A stretch of 43,448 nucleotides of DNA from a virus, in IMG/VR virus record IMGVR_UViG_3300032893_000110, positions 1 through 43,448 of that record, one strand, 5' to 3'. Within the stretch, counting starts at the first letter, position 1. The number at the start of each line of letters is the position of its first letter. This document shows, one piece after another, positions 26,226 to 33,248 of the stretch. The notes beneath the pieces are model-generated. The model saw only the letters and a program-made list of their open reading frames with translations. It was not told the origin of the DNA and searched no databases. The translations under genes were made by a program, and so were the position numbers.

Positions 26226-28531
26226 TGCCAGTCGGTTTCTCTGATGGAACCAGCTTCACAGATGCTGGGGAATGGCTAGCTCATACCTCTTCTGGAGTGC
26301 CTCTAGAAAGCCCTACGGAGCCCGCTGGTGCGTCTAAATCAGAAGAGGGTACTAAGACAGCCCAGACAACTGGTGCAGCAGAAGTTCCTGACTATGACTA
26401 CGCATCATGGCAGAAAGCTAACCCTGGAGTCCAGATGGCTCCCGGACAACACTACCCAGATACTTACAAACTTCCTAACCATATGACTTTCAGCGATGAA
26501 AGTATTTATCACGGTGTCAACGGCACTTCAGGGGGACATTGGGGTACTGACGAAAATGGAGCGGATACGTTTACTCCAGGCAGGACTAATCTAGAACATC
26601 ATTCTATGAATGAACTCCGAGATTATTTCGCCAGAGTAGAACCTAATGCTAAGTTACTTCTTCCTGATATCAGTGACGTACCTCACCACGATTGGATAGA
26701 GAATGTATTTAGTGCAATCAAGTCTGGTTTAACTCTTCCAGGCGATGTCGCTACTGGAAAGGTAGATCCATTATCTCAAGAAGGAATTGAAAGAGCCGCT
26801 GATTTAGCTGGCACTGCTGTGCTAGGCCCAGCTCCCATTGCAAGATCTACAAGTGGCGTAACTCTCGGTTCGTTCGCAGGAGCTAAAAGTCTTACCGCAG
26901 ATACTCGTCTTCTCAACACTGCTAAGCAGATGGAATCTGATGCAGTACATCCAATGGATATCCATGCAGACACGGGATGGTTCAAAGGAGCAGACAATCA
27001 GTGGCGTTATGAGATTCCTGATAAAGATGCAAAGCTAGGTAAAGCAATCGATGTCAATGTGACTCCGAGTCCTGAAGGCTCGACAGGGATGAATATCCCA
27101 GGTCTTTCTAAATTACCAGGATTTCTTGGTGACTTAGGTCGTAACGGTGGTAACGAAGCGCTGCACACAGCAAATCTAAACATAGGTAAAGATGAGCTTG
27201 TTCCGTTGCCAGATGTGTTAGACCATCCTGAACTATTCAAGGCATACCCACAGTTAGAAGATATCTACGTCGCCCATCAAACAGATGAGATGAATGAAAT
27301 AGGTTGGAAGGGAGCCATGGACACCAATAATGGTATTATGTATCTCGCCCCTAACCAACATCCAGAAGGATTGAAAAGCACCATCCTTCATGAAACGCAG
27401 CATATGATTCAAAGAATGGAAGGCTTCGCTCCAGGCGCTGCTGGTGACTATTCCAAATATGCGAAAGCTAAAGAAGTCTATGATAATGCCATAAAGGCTG
27501 GAGCAGATCCAAATCATCCTAACATGATTGAAGCTGCACGCCTAATCAATCAAGAAGATAAGAGAGTATTTGAAAATTATCAGCGTTACATGGGTGAAGT
27601 AGAAGCTAGAAACACTCAGTCAAGAATGAATATGACTGAGGCTGAAAGAGCTGGATCTTACCCACCAACCACAGAAGATAGACCTAGAATTTTTCAGACA
27701 GATCCTAGGACTCTAAACCAACCTGTTATGGCGTCTGAACCTGAGAGAATCAAGTCAGCTGCTCTACGATATAAAGATCAAATCTTCGAAGGTGAGAACC
27801 ATGGAATAGCCCTAGGCAATCTAGGTGAAGCCCATCCCGACATAGATATGAGTAGATTCTATTCCGATGTCGATCAAGGATTCACGACTTCAACTGGACG
27901 CTTCATATCTAGAGAAGAAGCAGCAGATATGGTGGGGGCTAATAAGAGTTACTTACTCTCGGAAGACTTAGATAAGCTACAGCCTTATAAATTTCACGGC
28001 ACAGATGAAGAGCGTAAAGCAGCTATCGCAGCTAGCAAGAGAGCTTACAAAGAGAAGTATAAATCAGACTCTTCTCTACGTGAAAATGAATTCAAAGAAG
28101 ACATAGATAGTCCTAGCTGGGGAAAGAGACAAGAGATTGATGGTCTTCTGAATAAGGGGAAGCTCACTGAACTGGAGACGGCTAGACTGAGATACCTCTT
28201 GAAAGATCGGTATAAGAAACCAAACATCCAACCCATGGCAGAGCCTACACAGTTTAGACGAGCAGCTAATGATAACTTCCCAGAAGGACACCCTGATCGT
28301 CCATACAATGTCAGAGAGCCTGGTATGATTGGGTCTGATGAAGAAGATAAAGCTTTGATGGATTCCTGGAATGCTCTAGCTAATAGACAGAAGAGACTGG
28401 ATGAACTTTACCAAGAACGAATGAAGCTTTATGACATTCTGAAACAACGTGAATGGACAGACATAGAGAAGGCTAGGTTCAAGAAGAACGAAGCCGAGCA
28501 TGAGAAACTGACGTCTCCAATTAATCGCTAA
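26225..28531 (+). CDS. Ejected virion protein with HExxH metalloprotease-like motif
   Basis: The last gene of the late cluster encodes 768 residues. An N-terminal region (DYDYASWQKANPGVQMAPGQ, then DTYKLPNHMTFSDESIYHG) is a pattern common in phage virion proteins. A middle region has TGWFKGADNQWRYEIPD and LPDVLDHPELFKAYPQLEDI, then ILHETQHMIQRMEGFAPGA with HETQH at 389-393. This order is that of a 'large polyvalent protein' associated domain with a zincin-like HExxH motif. The C-terminal third is charged and helical. It probably enters the host with the DNA and may cut a protein there. Residues 25-46 are encoded by the dispersed repeat at 26298-26361. Confidence 0.65.
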   Translation: MPVGFSDGTSFTDAGEWLAHTSSGVPLESPTEPAGASKSEEGTKTAQTTGAAEVPDYDYASWQKANPGVQMAPGQHYPDTYKLPNHMTFSDESIYHGVNGTSGGHWGTDENGADTFTPGRTNLEHHSMNELRDYFARVEPNAKLLLPDISDVPHHDWIENVFSAIKSGLTLPGDVATGKVDPLSQEGIERAADLAGTAVLGPAPIARSTSGVTLGSFAGAKSLTADTRLLNTAKQMESDAVHPMDIHADTGWFKGADNQWRYEIPDKDAKLGKAIDVNVTPSPEGSTGMNIPGLSKLPGFLGDLGRNGGNEALHTANLNIGKDELVPLPDVLDHPELFKAYPQLEDIYVAHQTDEMNEIGWKGAMDTNNGIMYLAPNQHPEGLKSTILHETQHMIQRMEGFAPGAAGDYSKYAKAKEVYDNAIKAGADPNHPNMIEAARLINQEDKRVFENYQRYMGEVEARNTQSRMNMTEAERAGSYPPTTEDRPRIFQTDPRTLNQPVMASEPERIKSAALRYKDQIFEGENHGIALGNLGEAHPDIDMSRFYSDVDQGFTTSTGRFISREEAADMVGANKSYLLSEDLDKLQPYKFHGTDEERKAAIAASKRAYKEKYKSDSSLRENEFKEDIDSPSWGKRQEIDGLLNKGKLTELETARLRYLLKDRYKKPNIQPMAEPTQFRRAANDNFPEGHPDRPYNVREPGMIGSDEEDKALMDSWNALANRQKRLDELYQERMKLYDILKQREWTDIEKARFKKNEAEHEKLTSPINR
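26298..26361 (+). repeat. 64-bp dispersed repeat, copy A (inside a gene)
   Basis: This segment aligns without gaps to 40275-40338: 48 of 64 bases match, arranged as near-perfect blocks (the first 18 bases identical, then GGTGCGT, GGGTACTA and GACAGC) around a divergent 13-base centre. Here it lies in frame in the linker of the ejection protein, encoding PLESPTEPAGASKSEEGTKT. Confidence 0.7.
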
Positions 28532-28571
28532 AACCTATCACAAGCCCTTAATTCCTGATTTAGACAAAAAG

Positions 28572-28603
28572 AAACCCCCGTTGGCCGAAGCCTTCGGGGG
28601 TTT
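28572..28603. terminator. Bidirectional terminator between converging clusters
   Basis: AAACCCCCG and CGGGGGTTT form a perfect 9-bp stem around an inner GGC-CGAA-GCC hairpin. It is followed by TTTTAGTTT on the plus strand and TTTCTTTTT on the minus strand. It lies 41 bases after the last plus gene and 49 bases after the last minus gene, so it can stop both converging transcripts. Confidence 0.85.
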
Positions 28604-28651
28604 TAGTTTGCCAGTACGTAAGTCTAGGAGGCGACTTTACCTAGGCGGCTC

Positions 28652-28801
28652 TTACGACTGGGGTAGGTTCTGAACAGGGGTCTGGCCATCGACCGGCGCT
28701 TCGACCTTCTTCTCTTCAGGCTTAGCCATCTCTTCCATCATTGCAGCAAGCTTTTCAATCTCGGCTGCATCTGCCTTAATAGTCTCAATATTATCGTTCA
28801 T
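28652..28801 (-). CDS. Small acidic hypothetical protein (49 aa)
   Basis: ATG 28801 has AAAGGATAATC upstream and follows the previous stop by two bases. The product starts MNDNIETIKADAAEIEKLAA, is helical and acidic, with a Pro/Gln-rich end (PVDGQTPVQNLPQS). It is the last gene of the minus cluster before the bidirectional terminator. Function unknown. Confidence 0.6.
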   Translation of the reverse strand: MNDNIETIKADAAEIEKLAAMMEEMAKPEEKKVEAPVDGQTPVQNLPQS

Positions 28802-28803
28802 GA

Positions 28804-29100
28804 TTATCCTTTGTTTCTTTGTCGTCCCCGAGCTTTGGTACTCGGTTGACGTATACGATTTGCGTGACGACTGACAACAGCAGTCCGGACATGATCCAAA
28901 CTTCCGGTGCGATGGTAGCCGAGATGATCGACTTCCTTTCCGTCTCCTTTACGAGCTCGGCCTGCCTTGATCGCCGCAGCCCTTGCACGATTACGCGCTT
29001 CACGACGTCGAACCTGATCCGGCCTGTTCTCATAGGCAGTCTCTTTCTTATAGTTTCTTACCACGGCTTGGTTCAGCTTCCTTAATGTATATGTTGACAT
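28804..29100 (-). CDS. HNH-like small basic protein (98 aa)
   Basis: The pattern NRARAAAIKAGRARKGDGKE followed by VDHLGYHRTGSLDHVRTAVV and SRHANR resembles short phage HNH proteins of the type GDGKDVDH...N.RVVSRS.NR. The DH pair and the downstream VVSRHANR are kept, but the usual spacing and Asn residues are altered, so nuclease activity is uncertain. It is very basic. The start overlaps the previous gene by 53 bases. In other phages such genes lie near packaging or replication genes. Confidence 0.6.
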   Translation of the reverse strand: MSTYTLRKLNQAVVRNYKKETAYENRPDQVRRREARNRARAAAIKAGRARKGDGKEVDHLGYHRTGSLDHVRTAVVSRHANRIRQPSTKARGRQRNKG

Positions 29101-29287
29101 CCACCAGATCCGTGGTCAAATCAGGGATATCGACGTCAATGATTTCTTGTTTGCGGAAGATCGGAAGATCCTCCAAGTATCTTATAACAGCAGACTTAAT
29201 ATGCTCTCGATGGAGTTGTCTCGTCTCGAATGCCGATGTCCGCTTCGCTCGGCGTTTCATCATTTCTTCCCAAGGTATCCGCTTCAT
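29048..29287 (-). CDS. Hypothetical protein (79 aa)
   Basis: ATG 29287 has AAGGG 9 bases upstream. The first half is basic and helical (MKRIPWEEMMKRRAKRTSAF), the second half strand-rich and acidic (KQEIIDVDIPDLTTDLVDVN). It overlaps the HNH-like gene by 53 bases, a longer overlap than usual here, so the end of this or the start of the next gene may differ. Function unknown. Confidence 0.5.
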   Translation of the reverse strand: MKRIPWEEMMKRRAKRTSAFETRQLHREHIKSAVIRYLEDLPIFRKQEIIDVDIPDLTTDLVDVNIYIKEAEPSRGKKL

Positions 29288-29352
29288 CCTTCGAGCCCTT
29301 TCGGCGAGAATGTGTCAACGAATACTTTCTGTTAATGTTTAATCTTTCGGCC

Positions 29353-29499
29353 CTACTTGTAGGGTGTTTCGAAGCCGTAGGCATGAGCAAATACGTTTCT
29401 TAGATAACGACGCTGTTCATTGTTAATAGTATACCAGTAGTCCCGATCGACAGGGATTTCATAGTATTTTGTTCTGGTTTCATCTGTGAAGAACTTCAC
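29353..29499 (-). CDS. Small hypothetical protein (48 aa)
   Basis: GTG 29499 overlaps the upstream stop as GTGA. The 48-residue product contains KYYEIPVDRDYWYTINNEQR and is rich in aromatic residues. It has the look of a compact folded small phage protein, but I know no family. A 65-base gap follows before the gene at 29287. Confidence 0.55.
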   Translation of the reverse strand: MKFFTDETRTKYYEIPVDRDYWYTINNEQRRYLRNVFAHAYGFETPYK

Positions 29500-29639
29500 G
29501 TGAACTCCAATGGTATAATCTCAGGTAACTTGATGATGCCTTTCTCGACAAGATACTCCAGCATGTCTTCTTCAGTAAGATCATTCATTTCTAAGATTTC
29601 AGAAAGACTGTATGCTTCGAGTAATGAGGAGATTGACAT
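29496..29639 (-). CDS. Small acidic helical protein (47 aa)
   Basis: The start overlaps the upstream stop as TAATG and the end overlaps the next start as GTGA. The product (MSISSLLEAYSLSEILEMND, then EEDMLEYLVEKGIIKLPE) resembles short acidic proteins found in many podoviruses and T7-like phages near nuclease genes. Function unknown. Confidence 0.6.
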   Translation of the reverse strand: MSISSLLEAYSLSEILEMNDLTEEDMLEYLVEKGIIKLPEIIPLEFT

Positions 29640-29779
29640 TATTTAGGAAAATGTAGGAAATCCAAGAGTTTGTCAAGAAGATTGTATTCATCGAGGACGC
29701 CAATAAGTAGGCACACGGCAAGCATCAATGCAGCCCCGACACCGGCGTAAAGGAACTTATCTTTGTCGCTTTCTGACAC
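29639..29779 (-). CDS. Small single-pass membrane protein (46 aa)
   Basis: GTG 29779 lies inside the end of the endonuclease gene, and the stop overlaps the next ATG. Residues about 10-28 form a membrane segment (LYAGVGAALMLAVCLLIGVL), followed by a short amphipathic end. The overlap on both sides supports translation. It may be an early membrane-acting protein, but there is no direct evidence. Confidence 0.5.
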   Translation of the reverse strand: MSESDKDKFLYAGVGAALMLAVCLLIGVLDEYNLLDKLLDFLHFPK

Positions 29780-30104
29780 GGCGTTTCTTCTTTCGCTTGG
29801 GTTTAGGTGGAACTTTCCAACCAGGGTATTCCGAGGTCAGGTAGTTGTATGCATTAAGCAGAAGTGTCTCGCCCTTTCCAAGACGATGCCTTCCAACGAT
29901 GTATCTGTTACAATTGATACAGAGGAGTCCTCTGATGAGCCCCGTACTGTGATCGTGATCGACACAGAGTTTCTTCTTAAACGAAGAAGAAGGTCTACCG
30001 CAAACTGCGCAACAAGATTGCTGTTTCCGTAGAAGTTCATCGTACTGATCCTCGGTTATTCCGAATTTTCTAAGTAGATGATTTCTTCTAGACTTCTCTT
30101 TCAT
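29757..30104 (-). CDS. Endonuclease VII-type (HNH) recombination nuclease
   Basis: Endonuclease VII resolves branched DNA such as Holliday junctions during replication and packaging. The 115-residue protein has the family's zinc and catalytic pattern: ITEDQYDELLRKQQSCCAVC, then CVDHDHSTGLIRGLLCINCN, with two CxxC pairs and the DHDH motif. A very basic tail follows (KRKKKRRVRKRQR). It is T7 gp3 in role, though not in fold. No good ribosome site precedes the ATG, which sits 4 bases after the previous stop, so reinitiation is likely. Confidence 0.85.
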   Translation of the reverse strand: MKEKSRRNHLLRKFGITEDQYDELLRKQQSCCAVCGRPSSSFKKKLCVDHDHSTGLIRGLLCINCNRYIVGRHRLGKGETLLLNAYNYLTSEYPGWKVPPKPKRKKKRRVRKRQR

Positions 30105-30108
30105 CTAA

Positions 30109-30975
30109 TTAATTGTATATTACCTTACCATTTCTGTCAACCTCTATTACATCTGGCTTCCTGACTACTTTGGTTAGGTATCTTGGTCCATCTGAGTAGA
30201 GGAAACATCTGAGATTAGGACGGCATTGATACTTAAAAGGATTATAACTAGCTTTAGTATCAAGCTTGATATTTCCGCTCTTGCCATCGTGGACTTCACC
30301 GCATGTGCACCTTGGAGGGGATCGAAGCCCAACAATTCGTTTACACTCTCTAATGCGATCTCTAATGCTCTGCTCTCTAATTCTGTGCTCATATAGATGA
30401 AGCTTTCCTAATACCTTATCAATGAATAATATATACGCTTTATCCTTTACCCGAACAAGAGGATCTTCATAGGAAGCCACAGTATACCCGTCCAACTGAT
30501 CCAGATAGTCCCGAAGGAAAGTATCCGTAGCCACAAGGCCTGCTTTGACCTTCTGAAAGCCAAGGCTATTAATAGACTTGACATCCACAGTACAACCATC
30601 AATGACACAATCCCGGTGACCCTTGACTCCATCAAGAATGACCTCATCTTGTTCTCCCGTCACTTCATGGCCAGAAGCCTTAGCCATGCTGATTACAAGC
30701 GTTTCAAGGATATGTCCGTAGGTGAATTTGATTTTGGCCCAGGGTTGGTAGGGCTCCGCAAGCTCTGGGGTATGAACAGAGTGCCACAGTTGGCACGGGC
30801 AGCATTCACCCATCTTAGATAGACGGAGACCAGGAACTTCAGTTCTGGGTCCAGTGCTTTCCAAGAGGCGGCGTCCAAGCTCTCCGCTAAAGTCTTGAGA
30901 CAAGTCGTGGTTGAACCATCCGTCTTTACCGACGACATCGTAAATATCCTTAACTAATGTGTATATTGTCTTCAC
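30109..30975 (-). CDS. PD-(D/E)XK nuclease, Cas4/RecB-like
   Basis: The catalytic core is visible as GHRDCVIDGC (Asp) and TVDVKS (D-x-K). The N-terminal motif LRLSKMGECCPCQLWH matches the S..G.C...LW pattern of RecB/Cas4-type exonucleases. Near the C-terminus more cysteines occur (CTCGE, then YQCRPNLRC), so a Cas4-like iron-sulfur cluster is possible. Such nucleases replace the T7 gp6 exonuclease in many podoviruses and would degrade host DNA or process replication ends. GTG 30975 starts 26 bases inside the upstream small gene. Confidence 0.75.
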   Translation of the reverse strand: MKTIYTLVKDIYDVVGKDGWFNHDLSQDFSGELGRRLLESTGPRTEVPGLRLSKMGECCPCQLWHSVHTPELAEPYQPWAKIKFTYGHILETLVISMAKASGHEVTGEQDEVILDGVKGHRDCVIDGCTVDVKSINSLGFQKVKAGLVATDTFLRDYLDQLDGYTVASYEDPLVRVKDKAYILFIDKVLGKLHLYEHRIREQSIRDRIRECKRIVGLRSPPRCTCGEVHDGKSGNIKLDTKASYNPFKYQCRPNLRCFLYSDGPRYLTKVVRKPDVIEVDRNGKVIYN

Positions 30976-31105
30976 TACCGTAAATTCTCTTAAATTCCCA
31001 ATACATCATATCTTTCTTGGGATCATATTCTTTCCTGACAACTTCTAGCAAAGTTCCTTCGGGAACATCTGCCATAGCCAGGTCTGGCGTATAAAATCCA
31101 TCCAT
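30950..31105 (-). CDS. Small hypothetical protein (51 aa)
   Basis: ATG 31105 has GGAT 9 bases upstream and lies just after the hairpin at 31121-31137. The product opens MDGFYTPDLAMADVPEGTLL and has a strand-rich end (YWEFKRIYGSEDNIHIS). It overlaps the nuclease start by 26 bases, which may couple the two. Function unknown. Confidence 0.55.
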   Translation of the reverse strand: MDGFYTPDLAMADVPEGTLLEVVRKEYDPKKDMMYWEFKRIYGSEDNIHIS

Positions 31106-31115
31106 TGTAATATCC

Positions 31116-31137
31116 AAAGAGGGGGCAACCGGCCCCC
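31116..31137 (-). terminator. Hairpin terminator on the minus strand
   Basis: GGGGGC and GCCCCC form a 6-bp stem with a CGGTT loop, followed by TCTTT on the minus strand. It stands 2 bases after the stop of the 106-residue gene and before the 51-residue gene. It may partly isolate the ncRNA and membrane-gene segment from the nuclease block. Confidence 0.6.
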
Positions 31138-31139
31138 AG

Positions 31140-31460
31140 TTAATGTAGAAGAAGGTACATCATGGCCCAGTTGACTGGGACTAACGCCAACAGCAATAAA
31201 GCGACTCTGTCTACGTTGACGTCAAACAATGATGACTTCTTATCCTTGTCCTTGTCGTCACCAAGCTGTTTCTTCAAGACTTTCATGAAGTCATCGAACT
31301 TGGCTCGACGCTGCTGCTCTTCCAACCAAAGCTCTTCCCATGACTTGGGTTTTTCTTTTCTTGTTCGCTCTGGCTTCTTGTCGTCATCTGGCTTCTTAGC
31401 CATCTGTTTCCCTATTTCTATTAGGGCTAATGCTTCTCCAAATCCAAATCCTTTGGCCAT
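31140..31460 (-). CDS. Charged protein with C-terminal membrane anchor (106 aa)
   Basis: ATG 31460 has a GGGAG site. The protein has an N-terminal helix (GFGEALALIEIGKQMAKK), a long, highly charged helical middle (KSWEELWLEEQQRRAKFDDF) and one C-terminal membrane segment (RVALLLLALVPVNWAMMYLL). It is the first gene after the structured RNA region and may share its transcript. No family recognised. Confidence 0.6.
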   Translation of the reverse strand: MAKGFGFGEALALIEIGKQMAKKPDDDKKPERTRKEKPKSWEELWLEEQQRRAKFDDFMKVLKKQLGDDKDKDKKSSLFDVNVDRVALLLLALVPVNWAMMYLLLH

Positions 31461-31499
31461 GGTTGTCTCCCTGGCTCTGTTAGCTGTCAGCTTCGCTGA

Positions 31500-33050
31500 C
31501 TAATCATCTAATGTGAGGCATCGGCTCTGTCACCGCCTAAGCCCCACTAGTCTTATGGTGGCTGAGGCTGCATCACGATTGAGACTGATTTCATAGCTGT
31601 TACTCCTGCTCGTAGCACACGCTGATCTGGCGTGAATGAGTCTAGAAGAGGACGAACTACACGACACACGCGGTAGCCCCAACCATGTACTTCGGACAGG
31701 AACTAGTCGTCTTACTGCGTCTTACGTTTCCGATAGGTACTCGCATCCTTTCCCACATCGGTTAGTGTAGAACATCGATCAAGCTACCGATGAGTAGCTT
31801 TTGGTGTGCCTAAGAAACCTTCTGAGGTCATTCCTTCCACAGCTCTCTTGCTTGTAAGGCTAGCTGTAGGGTGTTACTCCACCAGTTGTAGCACGGCACC
31901 ACCTCCCCGATTTCGGGGCAACTTGGTCTCGGCGATCAACAGATCGCAAACCTTCATGTCATGGCTTCCGCTTTCGCACATACTGCTCATAGGCGACTAG
32001 TTTACCGAGGGGCTTTATTTCCACCCAACTAGTCTGTGCAGACAATGACATGACGCACTCTTGCTTCCAGCGAACTAGGGCCACCTGGGCTGCCGTCAGA
32101 CATTTAAAGCTTCGGCTCGGTCTTCTTGAGGCCTTCCCTAAGCTACAGCTTGCTTGAACAAGTCCATCAGTCCCGTGGGTTGGATTGAGGGTCCAACTTA
32201 GAGTTAAGCTACCATGGTATTCTCAAGGCCCTATGGTACGGCCTTCCTAAGTCAGCATTTATCTAGTGTCTACTTCTACGGGCTTCGGTCGGACTTGAAC
32301 CGACATAATCCAGGTTGCAACCCGGATGCCTTCCCGGCACAACTGGCATACGTCAGAGATTTCTTCACACCCGATGCACGGGTCGGTCGAGTTACACCAC
32401 CGTCTCTGCTTCCAGCAAGGTACTGTGTCTATTCGGCCACTCAGCGTAACGTCTACATTTCGACACCAAAGCCATTGGCACTCCACCTGGCATGACTGGC
32501 TTAGTACATATCTCTACAGCCTCTACGTTTTCTCTTAAGAGAGTTTCAACGAGGTTAGTATAGCGACAAGACTACTTGAGCTTGTCCCTGCAGGTCACTG
32601 CAGGTAATACCTGTAGGACGACTTCTGTTTGATTTCTGTCCAGGCCGTTATGCTAATGAGACATACGTACCTGTTGCGCTCGGACAAACTGCGAGGGAAC
32701 TAAGCTCTACCCACCGTAGTAGGAATTTCCCTACGCTAGCAGATTACCATCTCTCGATATCAGTTGCTAAGCTGGATTGTCGGTTCAGCGCTTAGTGCTT
32801 ACGCCCTTCCTGAAGGGGCCACTCTCACGGATTGGACACCGGTGTTGAGGAAGCGGTTAGGTTTCATTAAGCTAATGTGGTTAGGAGAGCTGGATGAGTA
32901 GACCAATTACGGCGGAGGTACTTCTCAGGCCAACCAACTCTCCCTCCCGAAACGGCGTTCGGCAGGTTGTCACTCACTTGGGTTGACTACCAACGGTCCC
33001 GTTGCTACGGGGACGGACATTCAACTTATCTAGAAAGAAGCTGCCTACTA
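31500..33050 (-). ncRNA. Candidate giant structured non-coding RNA (about 1.55 kb)
   Basis: No credible gene lies here on either strand, although genes elsewhere in the window mostly overlap. The minus strand, the same sense as all neighbours, folds into many local hairpins. Perfect stems (plus coordinates) include 31781-31787 with 31794-31800, 31837-31844 with 31862-31869, 31905-31909 with 31914-31918, 31932-31937 with 31942-31947, 31995-32002 with 32027-32034, 32179-32184 with 32192-32197, 32225-32230 with 32240-32245, 32565-32570 with 32581-32586, 32719-32723 with 32730-32734, 32767-32772 with 32790-32795, and 32884-32889 with 32938-32943. A GC-GAAA-GC loop and a tRNA-like core are present. 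GOLLD and ROOL are known large phage RNAs of about 800 and 600 bases, often beside tRNAs. Membership cannot be tested here; the exact ends are estimates. Confidence 0.65.
32281..32357 (-). other. tRNA-like domain without acceptor stem
   Basis: Read on the minus strand from 32350: T8 A9, a D stem TGCC/GGCA with a long 14-base loop, base 26 T, an anticodon stem CCGGG/CCTGG with a 6-base loop TTGCAA, a 5-base variable loop ATTAT, and a perfect T arm (GTCGG, TTCAAGT, CCGAC) ending at 32288. The bases at the acceptor positions (TCTGACG and CGAAGCC) do not pair beyond two base pairs. The anticodon would be GCA (Cys). With no acceptor stem, a shortened anticodon loop and no CCA, it is not a normal tRNA. 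It lies in the middle of the structured RNA region. Confidence 0.6.
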
Positions 33051-33053
33051 GCA

Positions 33054-33239
33054 TCAGTGAATTACTGACTGATAACCTTGGACGACATGTCCCATAATTC
33101 TTCCAAAGCCCTCTGGGAAGAGGACAATTAGAAATCCTATAAAACTTAGAGGAAGGTACGAATGTGAGACATGTACTTCGTGATTAGAATAGGAGTCGTA
33201 AGGCCACCCCCAATACCAATGCCATTTCTTTTCTTTCAT
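33054..33239 (-). CDS. Small membrane protein (61 aa)
   Basis: ATG 33239 has a strong AAGGAG site. The product starts MKEKKWHWYWGWPYDSYSNH, rich in Trp and Tyr, then has one membrane segment (YLPLSFIGFLIVLFPEGFG). It is the last gene before the structured RNA region, 9 bases after the ssDNA-binding protein. Function unknown. Confidence 0.6.
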   Translation of the reverse strand: MKEKKWHWYWGWPYDSYSNHEVHVSHSYLPLSFIGFLIVLFPEGFGRIMGHVVQGYQSVIH

Positions 33240-33248
33240 AATTACTCC

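Noticed and set aside
29196-29390. Minus-strand open frame of 64 codons overlapping the 79-residue gene
   Set aside because: It begins inside the end of the 48-residue gene without a ribosome site and has disordered, polar composition; the 79-residue frame is better supported.
31485-31499. 6-bp hairpin GTCAGC-GAA-GCTGAC (minus strand) as terminator of the structured RNA
   Set aside because: No U-tract follows on the minus strand; it lies just ahead of the ribosome site at 31460 and more likely belongs to the leader of that gene.
31806-32000. Plus-strand open frame of 64 codons
   Set aside because: It is against the direction of all neighbouring genes, has no ribosome site and covers several perfect stems.
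32395-32446. Second tRNA-like stretch resembling tRNA-Ser (loop CTGGAAG, minus strand)
   Set aside because: The anticodon stem has a mismatch, the D stem does not close and no T arm or acceptor pairing follows; probably part of the larger RNA fold.
32214-32538. Open frames of 70-93 codons on both strands within the structured RNA region
   Set aside because: No convincing ribosome sites, odd composition with many Cys/Trp/His, and overlap with the tRNA-like core and hairpins.
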